Shown: piece by piece, positions 23,566-32,144 of the stretch | Numbering within the stretch: the first letter of the stretch is position 1 | How the letters are laid out: every line of letters begins with the position of its first letter | Assembly (NCBI GenBank): GCA_016784545.1 | Contig: JADHUM010000047.1 | Coordinates: forward strand, 1 to 36,598 | Direction of reading: 5' to 3' | Length of the DNA stretch: 36,598 nt | From: Candidatus Neomarinimicrobiota bacterium | GTDB lineage: Bacteria; Fidelibacterota; UBA8477; JABMPR01 | Made by a program: the position numbers and the translations under genes | The notes under the pieces: generated by a model | Seen by the model: only the letters and a program-made list of their open reading frames with translations | Database searches by the model: none | Told to the model about the DNA's origin: nothing

Positions 23566-24954
23566 CTATTTAATACTCTCCAAAATATGCGGGAGAATAT
23601 TGGTAATCATCTTGTCGGTAGCGTTGTCAAATGCCTTGTTTGCAGCATTTTCATAGCTCAAATCAATACCCTTTACCCGGGACAGTGAATTCGCATAGAT
23701 CTCTGATCCACTTTTCCTCTCGATTACATTTAAATTCACATCAGCAAAGGTAGTATACATCCCGCTATACTCGGTTCCTCTGGTCGCCGTGGCGTTCAGG
23801 GTCATGTGCCAATCAGCATCCTGTGGATTATCGACGAATTTGAAACCCTCGCCAATGAAGTGGTTTTTTATTCGGGGTTCTACCTGCAGCTGTTGCAGAG
23901 GTTTGCCACTAAATGACTCATTGGATTCCAGATAGATCGAGGGATTTTCCACATCCAGAACAATCCGTACTGCAGTCGGGGGGATACTTTTAATAATTCC
24001 GACTAAAATAGGAGACTCAACACCATGAATGAGATGCTCGACATCCACGCCAACTTCAAGAACCTGGAGTTTTAAGGGCGCGGTGATGTTGGTGACGTGA
24101 AGGGTCGCAAACCCCTGCTGGCCAGTTTTAACACTCCCCAGTACTTCCCCTGCACCCCTGTAGAATTGAACCTTGAGCGGAAGACCACGCAAGGGTTGAC
24201 CCGTATTTCCTTTGGCAAAAACTGTCAGTTCCTCAGTTATAGGTTGTCCCAGTTTGGCCGTGAGTGCAGACTTGTTGGGTGAGAGATCGATACCCGATAA
24301 CAGAGACTGAAGCCGGGAATTGACTTCATTGCTGAGAATAACGGTTTGACCTTCAAGATTCACCTCAAGTGCTTCATTGAGGTAGGGCAGGAGGGGAAGG
24401 AAAGCCTGGATGATGGCGTTAAAAGCATCAGAAAATTGGTTCAGTTCATTTGCTACATTGGCTTTCTCTAGGAAATCTGTTGAAAGTGCCACTGCGGCCT
24501 GGCGTTTCCTGGCTTGTATGGCTGCATACTGGGCTTTTGACAAGCGGTAATAGGCGTAGTGATAGGTGGCATCCTGCCAGGTATCCACCAGCTCATGGCC
24601 TTCCAGATCCGCCACGGCTTCTGAACGGGCAGTTGCCAGATATTCGTCTTTCGTCATGGTGCCATTCTCAATGAGGGTGGTGACAATATCACTGGTTATT
24701 TTTACAGTAATTTGGGAGGCTAAATCTGCCATAGCCATATCCTGAGCGCTTTTCTGTGCTTCTGACCCATATTGATTCTTAGAGGCCGAACCTATACCGA
24801 GATAATAGTTTGGGTCAACAGGTTGTTGAATCAGCCAGCTCGGCTTGGGTCCAGCTTGTATGGTTTCAGGGCTACCTCCAGGATTTGTGACTGAACCGCA
24901 TCCAGTCATAAGCAAAAGTGTGATGAGCAATGTAAGTGTTCTGATATATTTCAT
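23566..24954 (-). CDS. LPP20-family outer-membrane lipoprotein
   Basis: The 462-aa lipoprotein starts at the ATG complementary to 24952-24954, giving signal peptide MKYIRTLTLLITLLLMTG with lipobox Cys19. An LPP20 domain follows (about 38-145: PSWLIQQPVDPNYYLGIGSA, AQDMAMADLASQITVKI). The middle (about 230-320) looks like an Ig-like beta domain (FAKGNTGQPLRGLPLKVQFY, GFATLHVTNI). The C-terminal third (about 350-462) recalls the lipoprotein domain of CsgG/LPP20-type proteins (ADWHMTLNATAT). A longer frame from 25029 would bury the signal peptide. The LPP20 function is not known in general. It is convergent with the solenoid gene and divergent from the glycan cluster. Confidence 0.82.
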   Translation of the reverse strand: MKYIRTLTLLITLLLMTGCGSVTNPGGSPETIQAGPKPSWLIQQPVDPNYYLGIGSASKNQYGSEAQKSAQDMAMADLASQITVKITSDIVTTLIENGTMTKDEYLATARSEAVADLEGHELVDTWQDATYHYAYYRLSKAQYAAIQARKRQAAVALSTDFLEKANVANELNQFSDAFNAIIQAFLPLLPYLNEALEVNLEGQTVILSNEVNSRLQSLLSGIDLSPNKSALTAKLGQPITEELTVFAKGNTGQPLRGLPLKVQFYRGAGEVLGSVKTGQQGFATLHVTNITAPLKLQVLEVGVDVEHLIHGVESPILVGIIKSIPPTAVRIVLDVENPSIYLESNESFSGKPLQQLQVEPRIKNHFIGEGFKFVDNPQDADWHMTLNATATRGTEYSGMYTTFADVNLNVIERKSGSEIYANSLSRVKGIDLSYENAANKAFDNATDKMITNILPHILESIK

Positions 24955-25138
24955 AGGGACCCCCGAATTACCATCTATTAAAAGAATGGCTGAAAAATAG
25001 TGTAGAGCAATGGAATTCAAAATAGTCAATGAATCTACAAAATATGTTCAATTGTTGAGTGACAAATCTCATTCGACATGGTTGAAGAATTGGTTTAAAT
25101 AGAATTACCATTAATATGTTACCCAATACATAATTTAT

Positions 25139-25165
25139 TGAACTTTTCAAGGATGAATAAGTTCA
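25139..25165. promoter_or_regulatory. Inverted repeat upstream of the glycan operon
   Basis: TGAACTT (25139-25145) and AAGTTCA (25159-25165) are exact reverse complements with a 13-base gap, about 40 bases before the WbpI-type gene. It could be an operator or part of a leader; no convincing -10/-35 pair was seen. Confidence 0.35.
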
Positions 25166-25205
25166 TACCCCTGACTAAAGGGAAAAATGAAATGAGACTG
25201 CCGAA

Positions 25206-26264
25206 ATGAAACTTGTTACTATTATTGGTGCTCGTCCTCAGTTCGTAAAGGCTTCAGTTGTCTCAAAAGCTCTGCGAGAGGCCGGTCATACTGAAATTCT
25301 GGTCAATACGGGGCAGCATTATGATGATAATATGGCGCGAATCTTTTTTGAGGAAATGGGCATTCCCAAACCTGATTATGACCTGGGCGTCGGTTCAGGA
25401 ACCCATGCCGCCCAGACTGCCAGCACCCTGGTGGGTATAGAAAAGATTCTTTTCATTGAGAAGCCGGATTTTATAATTGTTTTTGGTGATACCAACGCTA
25501 CAGTTGCCGGCGCCTTGGCAGCTGCCAAACTCCACATAAAAATTGTACATATCGAAGCGGGTTTGCGATCCTTTAATCGGGATATGCCAGAAGAGATAAA
25601 TCGGGTCGTCACCGACGTATTGTCAGACCTTTTGTTTGTCCCAACCCAGGTAGCCGTGGATAATCTCAAGCGGGAGGGAATCACTTCAGGAATTCATGTA
25701 GTGGGCGATGTCATGGTTGATGCATTAATCACCTACACAAAAATAGCAGAACAAAAATCACATATTCTCAATGAATTGAAGCTCGAAAAAGAAAAATTTC
25801 TGCTCATGACCATCCATCGACCCTCCAATGCTGATCATGATGATAGATTGTTGTTCATCCTGAAGGAGGTTTCCAGAATCGACCTGCCCGTTATTTTCCC
25901 CATACACCCCCGCAGCAGATCCAGAGTGGAAAAACTCATCAACCAAACCAATAGCAATATTCGCATTGTTGATCCAGTAGGCTATTTGGATATGATGCTA
26001 CTAGAAAAATATGCCAGTGTTATTATCACGGATTCAGGGGGTGTCCAGAAGGAAGCCTATTTGCATAAAACACCCTGCCTCACCGTTCGAGGTGAAACAG
26101 AGTGGGTCGAAACCGTGAGTGATGGCTGGAATTATATAGTTGGCGATCATCTTGAGAAAATATCTACCCTGGCAAATAATTTCCCGGAACCAAAGGAATG
26201 GAACCCCCACTATGGAGATGGGCAATCAGCAGCTAAAATTGTTAGGATACTCGAAGAGAATTAG
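25206..26264 (+). CDS. wbpI: UDP-GlcNAc(3NAcA) 2-epimerase, WbpI/WlbD type
   Basis: The 352-aa non-hydrolysing nucleotide-sugar 2-epimerase carries GARPQFVKA (7-15), GQHYDDNM (37-44), HIEAGLRSF (118-126), PEEINR and DSGGVQKEA (about 276-284). The GARPQF start and FFEEMGIPKPDYDLG segment are typical of WbpI/WlbD, which make UDP-ManNAc3NAcA from UDP-GlcNAc3NAcA, rather than WecB (usually GTRPE). The neighbouring wbpE and wbpB-wbpD genes support that reading. Cytoplasmic. WecB-type activity on UDP-GlcNAc remains possible. Confidence 0.85.
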   Translation: MKLVTIIGARPQFVKASVVSKALREAGHTEILVNTGQHYDDNMARIFFEEMGIPKPDYDLGVGSGTHAAQTASTLVGIEKILFIEKPDFIIVFGDTNATVAGALAAAKLHIKIVHIEAGLRSFNRDMPEEINRVVTDVLSDLLFVPTQVAVDNLKREGITSGIHVVGDVMVDALITYTKIAEQKSHILNELKLEKEKFLLMTIHRPSNADHDDRLLFILKEVSRIDLPVIFPIHPRSRSRVEKLINQTNSNIRIVDPVGYLDMMLLEKYASVIITDSGGVQKEAYLHKTPCLTVRGETEWVETVSDGWNYIVGDHLEKISTLANNFPEPKEWNPHYGDGQSAAKIVRILEEN

Positions 26265-26418
26265 ACTTGAACACTATCCCAGGTCCCGATAATCGTTTTA
26301 GAATTGCTACAAAGCATTTAAATGGGGAACGATATTTGCTCAATACCACCCCGATGTATAAAATGAGAGATGAGTATAAATATTGAATAGCATGACAGTA
26401 ATTTTAAGGAAAATCTAA

Positions 26419-27534
26419 ATGCAATTTATTGATTTGGCAAAACAACAGTCCCTGATAAAAACAAACCTGGATAAGCGCATCCAGGACGTTTTAGCCCATG
26501 GCAAATACATTATGGGACCCGAGATCAAAGAGATGGAAGCTCAGTTGGCTGAATACGTCGGTGTTAAACACTGTGTGAGTTGTTCGTCTGGAACAGATGC
26601 CCTCCTTATGCCGCTCATGGCCTGGGATGTAGGTCCTGGAGATGCCATCTTCACAACGCCATTCACTTTTATTGCCACGGCTGAGGTCATCCAGCTATTA
26701 GGAGCAACACCCATATTTGTGGATATTGATCCCAAAACCTATAACATCTCCCCAGAACTTCTGGATATTGCCATCGCCGATGTGATTGAAAATGGCGAAT
26801 TGAACCCCAAGGCAATCATTCCTGTGGATTTATTCGGACTTCCTGCCGACTATGCTGCCCTTGAACTCATTTCAAAGAAATATGATATCAAAATTCTTGA
26901 GGATGCTGCCCAGGGTTTTGGAGGTCAGATTGATGACCGCATGTCTTGCAGTTTTGGTGATGTGGCCTCAACCTCATTTTTTCCAGCCAAACCTCTCGGC
27001 TGTTATGGTGATGGTGGTGCTATTTTTACTGATGATGATGAGCTCTATGAAAAATTAGTATCCATCAGGGTTCATGGTAAGGGTGGCGACAAGTATGACA
27101 ATGTCCGTATCGGCATCAATGGACGTATGGATACCCTCCAGGCGGCAATTGTACTGGAAAAATTTACACTCTTTCCTACCGAAGTAAAATTGCGTAACGA
27201 AGTGGCAGCGAAGTACAATGCTTTGCTTTCCGATCGAGTAGTCATCCCCGAAGTTGCCAGTGGTTATACCAGCGTCTGGGCCCAGTATTCGATTCTGGCC
27301 AAGGATGCTGCTGATAGAGCTGCCCTCCAGGCAAAACTCAAAGATGCAGGTATTCCATCAGCCGTTTATTATCCAAAACCATTGCATCAGCAAACTGCCT
27401 TCAATCATCTCGCCTGCAAGGATGGAGATTTTCCAATCAGCGAGGAAATGAGCCAGCGCATCTTCAGCTTACCCATGCATCCCTACCTGGAGACGGCTGA
27501 CATTGAGAAAATTGCAGGAATTATTAACGCTTAG
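26419..27534 (+). CDS. wbpE: DegT/DnrJ-family sugar aminotransferase, WbpE type
   Basis: The 371-aa PLP enzyme opens with MQFIDLAKQQ, then SSGTDAL (56-62), TTPFTFIATAEVI, EDAAQGFG (about 164-171) and the PLP-binding Lys191 in SFFPAKPLGCYGDGG. The later VRIGINGRMDTLQAA is the substrate-site motif. WbpE/WlbC transfers an amino group to UDP-3-keto-GlcNAcA, giving UDP-GlcNAc3NA. The neighbours encode the enzymes just before and after this step. AAGGA precedes the ATG. A hairpin starts 9 bases after its stop. Confidence 0.88.
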   Translation: MQFIDLAKQQSLIKTNLDKRIQDVLAHGKYIMGPEIKEMEAQLAEYVGVKHCVSCSSGTDALLMPLMAWDVGPGDAIFTTPFTFIATAEVIQLLGATPIFVDIDPKTYNISPELLDIAIADVIENGELNPKAIIPVDLFGLPADYAALELISKKYDIKILEDAAQGFGGQIDDRMSCSFGDVASTSFFPAKPLGCYGDGGAIFTDDDELYEKLVSIRVHGKGGDKYDNVRIGINGRMDTLQAAIVLEKFTLFPTEVKLRNEVAAKYNALLSDRVVIPEVASGYTSVWAQYSILAKDAADRAALQAKLKDAGIPSAVYYPKPLHQQTAFNHLACKDGDFPISEEMSQRIFSLPMHPYLETADIEKIAGIINA

Positions 27535-27542
27535 CTTAGCCA

Positions 27543-27582
27543 GTGTGTCTCCCTGAGCCTGTCGAAGGGTCTAAAGACACAC
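27543..27582. repeat. REP-like hairpin with the CCCTGAGCCTGTCGAAGGG motif
   Basis: An outer stem of GTGTGTCT (27543-27550) and AGACACAC (27575-27582) encloses an inner CCCT/AGGG pair around GAGCCTGTCGA. The core is a motif I recall as dispersed in many unrelated bacterial genomes. It lies right after wbpE and could end transcription or mark an insertion point. Confidence 0.6.
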
Positions 27583-27587
27583 GGTCA

Positions 27588-27673
27588 AAAGTCGAAACTC
27601 AAAAAGTCGAAAGTGTAAATGACCAAAGCGCAAGCAAGTTAAAAGTGCAAAGTGAAAAGTGAAAAGTTGAAAA
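27588..27673 (+). repeat. Heptamer-type repeat arm, left of the four-helix-bundle gene
   Basis: Imperfect short repeats of the AAAGTCG, AAAGTTG and AAAGTGA kind fill this spacer and run into the first codons of the next gene. AAGTTAAAAGT (27636-27646) is exactly complementary to ACTTTTAACTT (28058-28068) on the other side of that gene. Confidence 0.7.
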
Positions 27674-28038
27674 GCGTGGTTGAGGATCAAGAGCCGGACA
27701 TACGGTCCAGAACCTTCGAATTTTCAGTTCAGGTCATAGAATTGTACAAATTTCTGCAATTTGAAAAGAAAGAATACGTTCTAGGTAAGCAGTTGCTTCG
27801 ATCAGGAACATCAATTGGTGCAAATGTTGAGGAAGCAACGGCAGCTCAATCAATGAAGGACTTTATCGCCAAGATGAGCATCGCATTAAAGGAAGCCCGA
27901 GAGACAAATTACTGGCTAAGGCTTTTAAAAAGAACTGGCTTTATCAAGAAGGATAATCTTATAAACGAGAGTTCAGAAATCATGAATATCCTGGGTGCGA
28001 TAATTAGAACATCACGGAAGAACCTGGCTTCAGAATGA
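27652..28038 (+). CDS. Four-helix-bundle protein (23S rRNA IVS-type, TIGR02436)
   Basis: This 128-aa all-helical protein has the family motifs: FEFSVQVIELYKFL, LLRSGTSIGANVEEATAAQS (about 47-66), FIAKMSIALKEARETNYWLRLL (about 70-91). Relatives are encoded inside intervening sequences of 23S rRNA genes and also stand alone; their biochemical role is unsettled. The GTG at 27652 lies within the repeat arm, and an upstream in-frame ATG (27619) is cut off by a stop; GTG 27676 is an alternative. It interrupts the wbpE and wbpB-wbpD genes and is flanked by inverted repeat arms, suggesting it moved in as a cassette. Confidence 0.85.
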   Translation: MKSEKLKSVVEDQEPDIRSRTFEFSVQVIELYKFLQFEKKEYVLGKQLLRSGTSIGANVEEATAAQSMKDFIAKMSIALKEARETNYWLRLLKRTGFIKKDNLINESSEIMNILGAIIRTSRKNLASE

Positions 28039-28056
28039 GATACTGGTTTGGATAGC

Positions 28057-28090
28057 AACTTTTAACTTATAATTTTTAACTTTTAACTCG
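28057..28090 (+). repeat. Heptamer-type repeat arm, right of the four-helix-bundle gene
   Basis: Repeats of TTTTAAC type in the opposite orientation to the left arm (27588-27673). An 11-bp exact inverted match (28058-28068 with 27636-27646) means the two arms could pair in RNA and enclose the gene. Confidence 0.65.
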
Positions 28091-28142
28091 CATTCATTGT
28101 CCGGAAATTTGCAAACCATTGAAATACTTATAAAGGATCAAC

Positions 28143-29714
28143 ATGAGTAAACCATTAAAAATCTGCGTCGTCGGTGCTGGCCGTTGGGGAACCAACCATA
28201 TCAAGACCTTGAAAAATCTTGGTGCCTTAGCTGGTATTGTGGAATCCCGTGAAAATCGTCGGGAGGAATTGAAGACTTTATTTCCCGATGCAACCCTCTT
28301 TCACAGTGTCAGAGATGTTCCCCTTGATGAATTCGATGGTTTTACTGTTGCGACCCCGGCTGAAACTCACTTTGAGGTTGGCTCTTATCTTTTGGAGCAG
28401 GGTAAACATGTTTTGATAGAAAAACCCATTGCTCTGAATACCATAGAAGCAGGTGCCCTTAAGGCCCTGGCTGATAAACATAAAGTGAATCTCATGGTGG
28501 GCCATGTCCTGCTTTTTCATCCAGCCATTATCAAGATTAAGGAAATGATTGATTCAGGGAAGATTGGCAAGCTGGAGTACATTTACAGCAATCGCCTGAA
28601 TCTGGGCACGGTTCGCACTGAAGAAAACATCCTCTGGAGTTTTGCCCCCCATGACATTTCCATATTTGAATATTTCATAGGTTCAAACCCCATAGAAGTC
28701 GTCAGTCGGGGAGGCGCATTTTTAACACCAGGTATTCATGACACTACCATGACCTCATTGACTTATCCAAATAATGTAGTAGGACATATTTTTGTCAGTT
28801 GGCTGCATCCTTTCAAAGAACACAGAATGGTCATGATAGGGTCCAAGGGTATGATCTCCTTTGAGGATAGTTCAGAAGAGAAGGATATTCTTTTTTATGA
28901 AAAGGGTATTGATTGGATCCAGGGAGAACCCATCAAGCGTGATGGACCTACAGAAGTGATCCCTTATGAAAAGGGCTTTCCACTTACCAATGAAATCCAG
29001 TATTTTATCGACCACCTTGATGGATCAAAATTGGAGATAGCAGACGGCCAGAATGCCTTTGATGTCCTGGAAGTCTTGGAAAAGGCCACCCATTCACTTC
29101 AGGGAACCATGCCGGAAGTAAATGATGAAGCGCCTACAGCGAAATCTGATTTTTTCGTCCACCCCACCAGTGAAGTAGACACCGGAGTTACGGTGGGCAA
29201 GGGTACCAAAATCTGGCATTATTCACATGTTCAAGGTGGATCCTCCCTGGGTGAGAATGTCTCCATTGGCCAGAATGTCAATGTGGGCAATAATGTGAAA
29301 ATTGGTAATTCTGTCAAAATTCAAAACAATGTCTCAGTTTATGAAGGTGTCGAGTTGGAGGATTATGTCTTCTGCGGACCTTCCATGGTTTTCACCAATA
29401 TTCAGCGTCCCCGTTCAGAATTTCCCCAGAGGGGTACTGAGTTTTATGCTAAGACTCTGGTAAAGAAAAGCGCCTCCATAGGTGCCAACGCCACCATCGT
29501 CTGTGGTTCCACCATAGGTGAATATGCCTTCATTGGTGCCGGAACTGTGGTTACCAAAGATGTCCCCGCTTTTGCGTTGGTAGTCGGTAACCCCGGCAAA
29601 ATAATTGGCTGGGTAGACAAAAAAGGCTACAAACTCACCTTCAATGACTCCGGTTTAAGTGAATGTGGAAATTATAAACTCTCCAACAATATTGTGGAGT
29701 ACAGAGGCAAATAA
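28143..29714 (+). CDS. wbpB-wbpD: WbpB-WbpD fusion: nucleotide-sugar dehydrogenase plus N-acetyltransferase
   Basis: The 523-aa two-domain enzyme has an N-terminal Gfo/Idh/MocA domain (about 1-325) with Rossmann motif VVGAGRWGTNH (9-19), catalytic EKP (93-95) and HDISIFEY. This fits WbpB/WlbA, which oxidises UDP-GlcNAcA to the 3-keto sugar with NAD+. A linker near 326-337 leads to a left-handed beta-helix (about 338-505) built of hexapeptide repeats (VTVGKGTKIWHYSHV, GENVSIGQNVNVGNNVKIGN), matching the WbpD/WlbB N-acetyltransferase. The fusion joins steps two and four of the pathway; step three (WbpE) is encoded upstream. WbpA is not in the window. Preceded by AAGGATCA at a normal distance. 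Confidence 0.9.
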   Translation: MSKPLKICVVGAGRWGTNHIKTLKNLGALAGIVESRENRREELKTLFPDATLFHSVRDVPLDEFDGFTVATPAETHFEVGSYLLEQGKHVLIEKPIALNTIEAGALKALADKHKVNLMVGHVLLFHPAIIKIKEMIDSGKIGKLEYIYSNRLNLGTVRTEENILWSFAPHDISIFEYFIGSNPIEVVSRGGAFLTPGIHDTTMTSLTYPNNVVGHIFVSWLHPFKEHRMVMIGSKGMISFEDSSEEKDILFYEKGIDWIQGEPIKRDGPTEVIPYEKGFPLTNEIQYFIDHLDGSKLEIADGQNAFDVLEVLEKATHSLQGTMPEVNDEAPTAKSDFFVHPTSEVDTGVTVGKGTKIWHYSHVQGGSSLGENVSIGQNVNVGNNVKIGNSVKIQNNVSVYEGVELEDYVFCGPSMVFTNIQRPRSEFPQRGTEFYAKTLVKKSASIGANATIVCGSTIGEYAFIGAGTVVTKDVPAFALVVGNPGKIIGWVDKKGYKLTFNDSGLSECGNYKLSNNIVEYRGK

Positions 29715-29806
29715 CGCCAACGTATACCCCATACCCTTAGAGCTTTAGGCCCCTAAACACTCCTCATGTAATCAGTTTCTTATGGTTATTATGATTGTTA
29801 TTTAAT

Positions 29807-29839
29807 TTGTATAATATGGCGTTATACGCTATAATACGC
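29807..29839 (+). promoter_or_regulatory. abiE promoter with overlapping operator-like repeats
   Basis: TTGTAT (29807-29812), a 17-bp gap and a perfect TATAAT (29830-29835) form a sigma-70-type promoter 24 bases before the abiEi ATG. The palindrome GCGTTATACGC (29819-29829) fills the spacer, and ACGC recurs 10 bp later (29836-29839). This layout fits negative autoregulation by the AbiEi antitoxin, known for the family; the exact site is inference. Confidence 0.72.
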
Positions 29840-29858
29840 ACATAAAATAATTAATTAC

Positions 29859-30632
29859 ATGAACCTACCAGATTATATAAGGCATTTAATAAATACAGGC
29901 GTGTGGTCATTCACATATGCCCACGCACAAAAGCATGTGAATCGCGATTTGCCAGGCGCTATTCAGCGCATGAGGCAGGCAGGTAGAATAGTTGATCCTG
30001 CTCGGGGTTTCTATACTATTATTCCTGAGGAAATCAGTCTCTCTGACAGAATGCCAGCTGATAGGTTTATAGATGATCTTATGAATTTTCACAAAAGTCC
30101 ATATTACGTTGGTTTACTTACGGCTGCTGCGTATTACGGGTCAAGTCATCAAAGCCCTCAAGTATTCCAGGTTATGACTGATCCAGCTAGAAGAGCAATC
30201 AATATTCGTGGGGGTAGAGTAAAGTTTTTTAATAAGAAGAATATACATAATACGCCAATCATAGAGAGAAATACACCCACGGGAACTATGAATATCTCGA
30301 CGCCGGAAGTCACAGTATATGACCTGATCAAATTTAGCAGGTTGGTTGGCGGTATGGATCATGTCGCAAACGTGATAGCAGAAATGATGGAGCAGGTAAA
30401 AGTAGCAGAATTAAGGGAAGCGGCCTCAATTTATCACTTGCCAGTACTTCAGCGAACAGGGTATGTATTTGAGCGTATTGGAAATATCCCAGCTGTGAAA
30501 ATGCTTCAGCAGTTAATAGCCCATGAGAAACCTGTTTATACTCCCCTAGAGGTCTCGGGACCCTCCGTTCGAAATCCAAAGGATGAGAAGTGGAAAATTA
30601 TTCTAAATACTGATATCGAGATAGAATATTGA
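29859..30632 (+). CDS. abiEi: AbiEi-type antitoxin / transcriptional repressor
   Basis: The 257-aa protein has an N-terminal winged-helix region (about 8-60: WSFTYAHAQKHVNRDLPGA, then RQAGRIVDPARGFYTI), typical of AbiEi antitoxins, and a C-terminal AbiEi domain (about 80-220: YYVGLLTAAAYYGSSHQSPQ, STPEVTVYDLIKF). AbiEi neutralises the nucleotidyltransferase toxin and represses its own operon. Its stop overlaps the TTG start of the toxin gene by four bases. The promoter is at 29807-29835. Confidence 0.88.
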   Translation: MNLPDYIRHLINTGVWSFTYAHAQKHVNRDLPGAIQRMRQAGRIVDPARGFYTIIPEEISLSDRMPADRFIDDLMNFHKSPYYVGLLTAAAYYGSSHQSPQVFQVMTDPARRAINIRGGRVKFFNKKNIHNTPIIERNTPTGTMNISTPEVTVYDLIKFSRLVGGMDHVANVIAEMMEQVKVAELREAASIYHLPVLQRTGYVFERIGNIPAVKMLQQLIAHEKPVYTPLEVSGPSVRNPKDEKWKIILNTDIEIEY

Positions 30633-31420
30633 TTCCGCAGGCCCAGATACTTGCCTGGCACAAAGTAGCCCTCTGGCAATTTGATTATCAGATCGAGCAG
30701 GATCTAATCCTCTCTCGGATACTTGTGGAGATATACAATGATACGTCTCTGCGTGACCAGCTATTGTTCAGGGGAGGTACTGCCTTAACAAAACTATTCT
30801 TTAAAAAACCATATCGGTATTCTGAAGATCTGGATTTTGTACAAACGGCTGCTGGTCCAATCAAACCGATTGTACTTGGATTGCAAAAATTGATTGATCC
30901 CTGGTTAGGACAGAGTACAACGAGAACCAGAGCGAATGGATTTAGAATCTATTACCAGTTTCGATCAGAGTCTGATCCGGATATGATTAAAAAGATCAAG
31001 ATCGAAATTAATACGAGGGAGCATTTTACAGTTTTTGGGATAAAGAAGATGGATTTCTCTGTCGATTCACGATGGTATAAAAACACAAGCCAAATAAACA
31101 CCTATTCGATTGATGAGCTTGCTGGGTCAAAACTCAGAGCCCTTTATCAAAGGAAAAAGGGCCGTGACCTGTTTGATATTTATCGGCTTTCAAAGGAGAA
31201 TATGATAAATCCTCTTAAGACCATGGAAGCATTGCAGACTTATCTTCAAAAACAGGGTCTTCAGGTAAAGCGTGAGCAATATTTGAATAATCTAAAGTTG
31301 AAATTATCAGAACCTGTCTTTCGCAATGATGTGGAGGCGCTGCTAGTATCCGGAGTTGAGTTTAATCCCGACCTGGCCTTTAGAGAAATCGAATCAATAG
31401 TCAAATTATTACCAGAATAG
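30629..31420 (+). CDS. abiEii: AbiEii-type nucleotidyltransferase toxin
   Basis: The 263-aa DUF1814 protein carries the nucleotidyltransferase motifs FRGGTALTK (47-55), SEDLDF (65-70), IKIEIN (about 125-130) and SKLRALYQRKKGRDLFDIY (about 164-182), all intact. AbiEii enzymes modify RNA with nucleotides and block growth, giving abortive infection in some hosts. The TTG start at 30629 overlaps the antitoxin stop by four bases, keeping toxin translation coupled to the antitoxin. Length fits the family. No terminator hairpin was seen after it. Confidence 0.9.
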   Translation: MIPQAQILAWHKVALWQFDYQIEQDLILSRILVEIYNDTSLRDQLLFRGGTALTKLFFKKPYRYSEDLDFVQTAAGPIKPIVLGLQKLIDPWLGQSTTRTRANGFRIYYQFRSESDPDMIKKIKIEINTREHFTVFGIKKMDFSVDSRWYKNTSQINTYSIDELAGSKLRALYQRKKGRDLFDIYRLSKENMINPLKTMEALQTYLQKQGLQVKREQYLNNLKLKLSEPVFRNDVEALLVSGVEFNPDLAFREIESIVKLLPE

Positions 31421-31772
31421 ATCAAGCTCGCAATCCCAAAAGTGAGGGGTGCAGATTGGCCAGCTCTTTTGAAGATGTGCTTTTTTTTGCAGAATAATGG
31501 TTTTGAGACAATCTTATTTACACCTTGTTACACTGAATTAGGTTTTAAAAATAAATGAATGACAAAATGAAAAGTGTTACTATGTTAAGAGACAAAAGTG
31601 TTACCCATGTCCTGACTTTACATTCTTAGACCTTCCGACCTGGACCTTGGACTTTCGACTTTTGACCAATACATCCTAACCTCCTAATTCCCTGGCCTAT
31701 AACCAGATAACAACATATCTTGTCCGAAAAGGATATGATGTTACCACTCACAATGGAAATGAGACAACTCTG
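31421..31772. other. Spacer after abiE: repeat debris, no intact gene
   Basis: This 350-base stretch contains two GTGTTAC-bearing segments (31571-31580 and 31596-31622) resembling an insertion-sequence end, then pyrimidine-rich heptamers (GACCTTC, GACTTTC type) at 31630-31668. From 31698 a frame runs open into the DUF5674-like pseudogene without a start codon. No RNA gene was recognised. Confidence 0.6.
31596..31622 (+). repeat. 27-bp direct repeat, copy 1
   Basis: Identical over 27 bases to 32495-32521; begins AAGTGTTACCC and ends CTGACTTTACA. Read in reverse it starts TGTAAAGTC, like a transposon tip. A related partial segment lies just upstream at 31571. Both copies are followed by heptamer debris. 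Confidence 0.8.
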
Positions 31773-32144
31773 ATGGCAGCTCGAGTTATTGTTTTAGATC
31801 AGAAAATAGACCCAGTATTACTCAGGTCCATATGTGATGAAGTGTTTACCAGTTTTGAAAATTTGTAGCAGATATTCGCCTGGGGTTCCTGGCCGTCGGC
31901 GGTGAAATGCATGCTGATGCCGAACAGAAACTCCTCGAAAATGGATCTCATCAGTCCGATTTATGGGGGGGGGAATTTTTATCCCAACGAAGCACCAGCC
32001 CGTCGGCTTGAATTCACCTCCTTTATTAATATTCGACCCAGAGATGGTAATTCATCCATGGAAGTGGGAGATGAAGAGCTTCAAATAGAGATTACAAAGC
32101 TTTGCTCAAAATTACTTTTGGATCCTTATGACACTTTGGCATAA
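31773..32144 (+). pseudogene. DUF5674-like small protein gene with two frameshifts
   Basis: Three pieces in two frames join into one DUF5674-like protein. Frame A (from ATG 31773) gives VIVLDQKIDPVLLRSICDEV to 31865. The next frame gives VADIRLGFLAVGGEMHADAE and QKLLENGSHQSDLWGG up to the G9 run at 31965-31973. Frame A then resumes with NFYPNEAPARRLEFTSFIN, IRPRDGNSSMEV and a helical tail ending at 32144. One base appears lost in AAATTTG (about 31860-31865, T4 to T3) and one gained in G9 (G8 expected). Either the gene is dead or both are sequencing errors in homopolymers. DUF5674 assignment is from remembered family patterns (GGEMHADAE, INIRPR); its function is not established. Confidence 0.62.

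Noticed and set aside
31479-31487. T-run after abiEii as a terminator
   Set aside because: No stable stem precedes the run of T.
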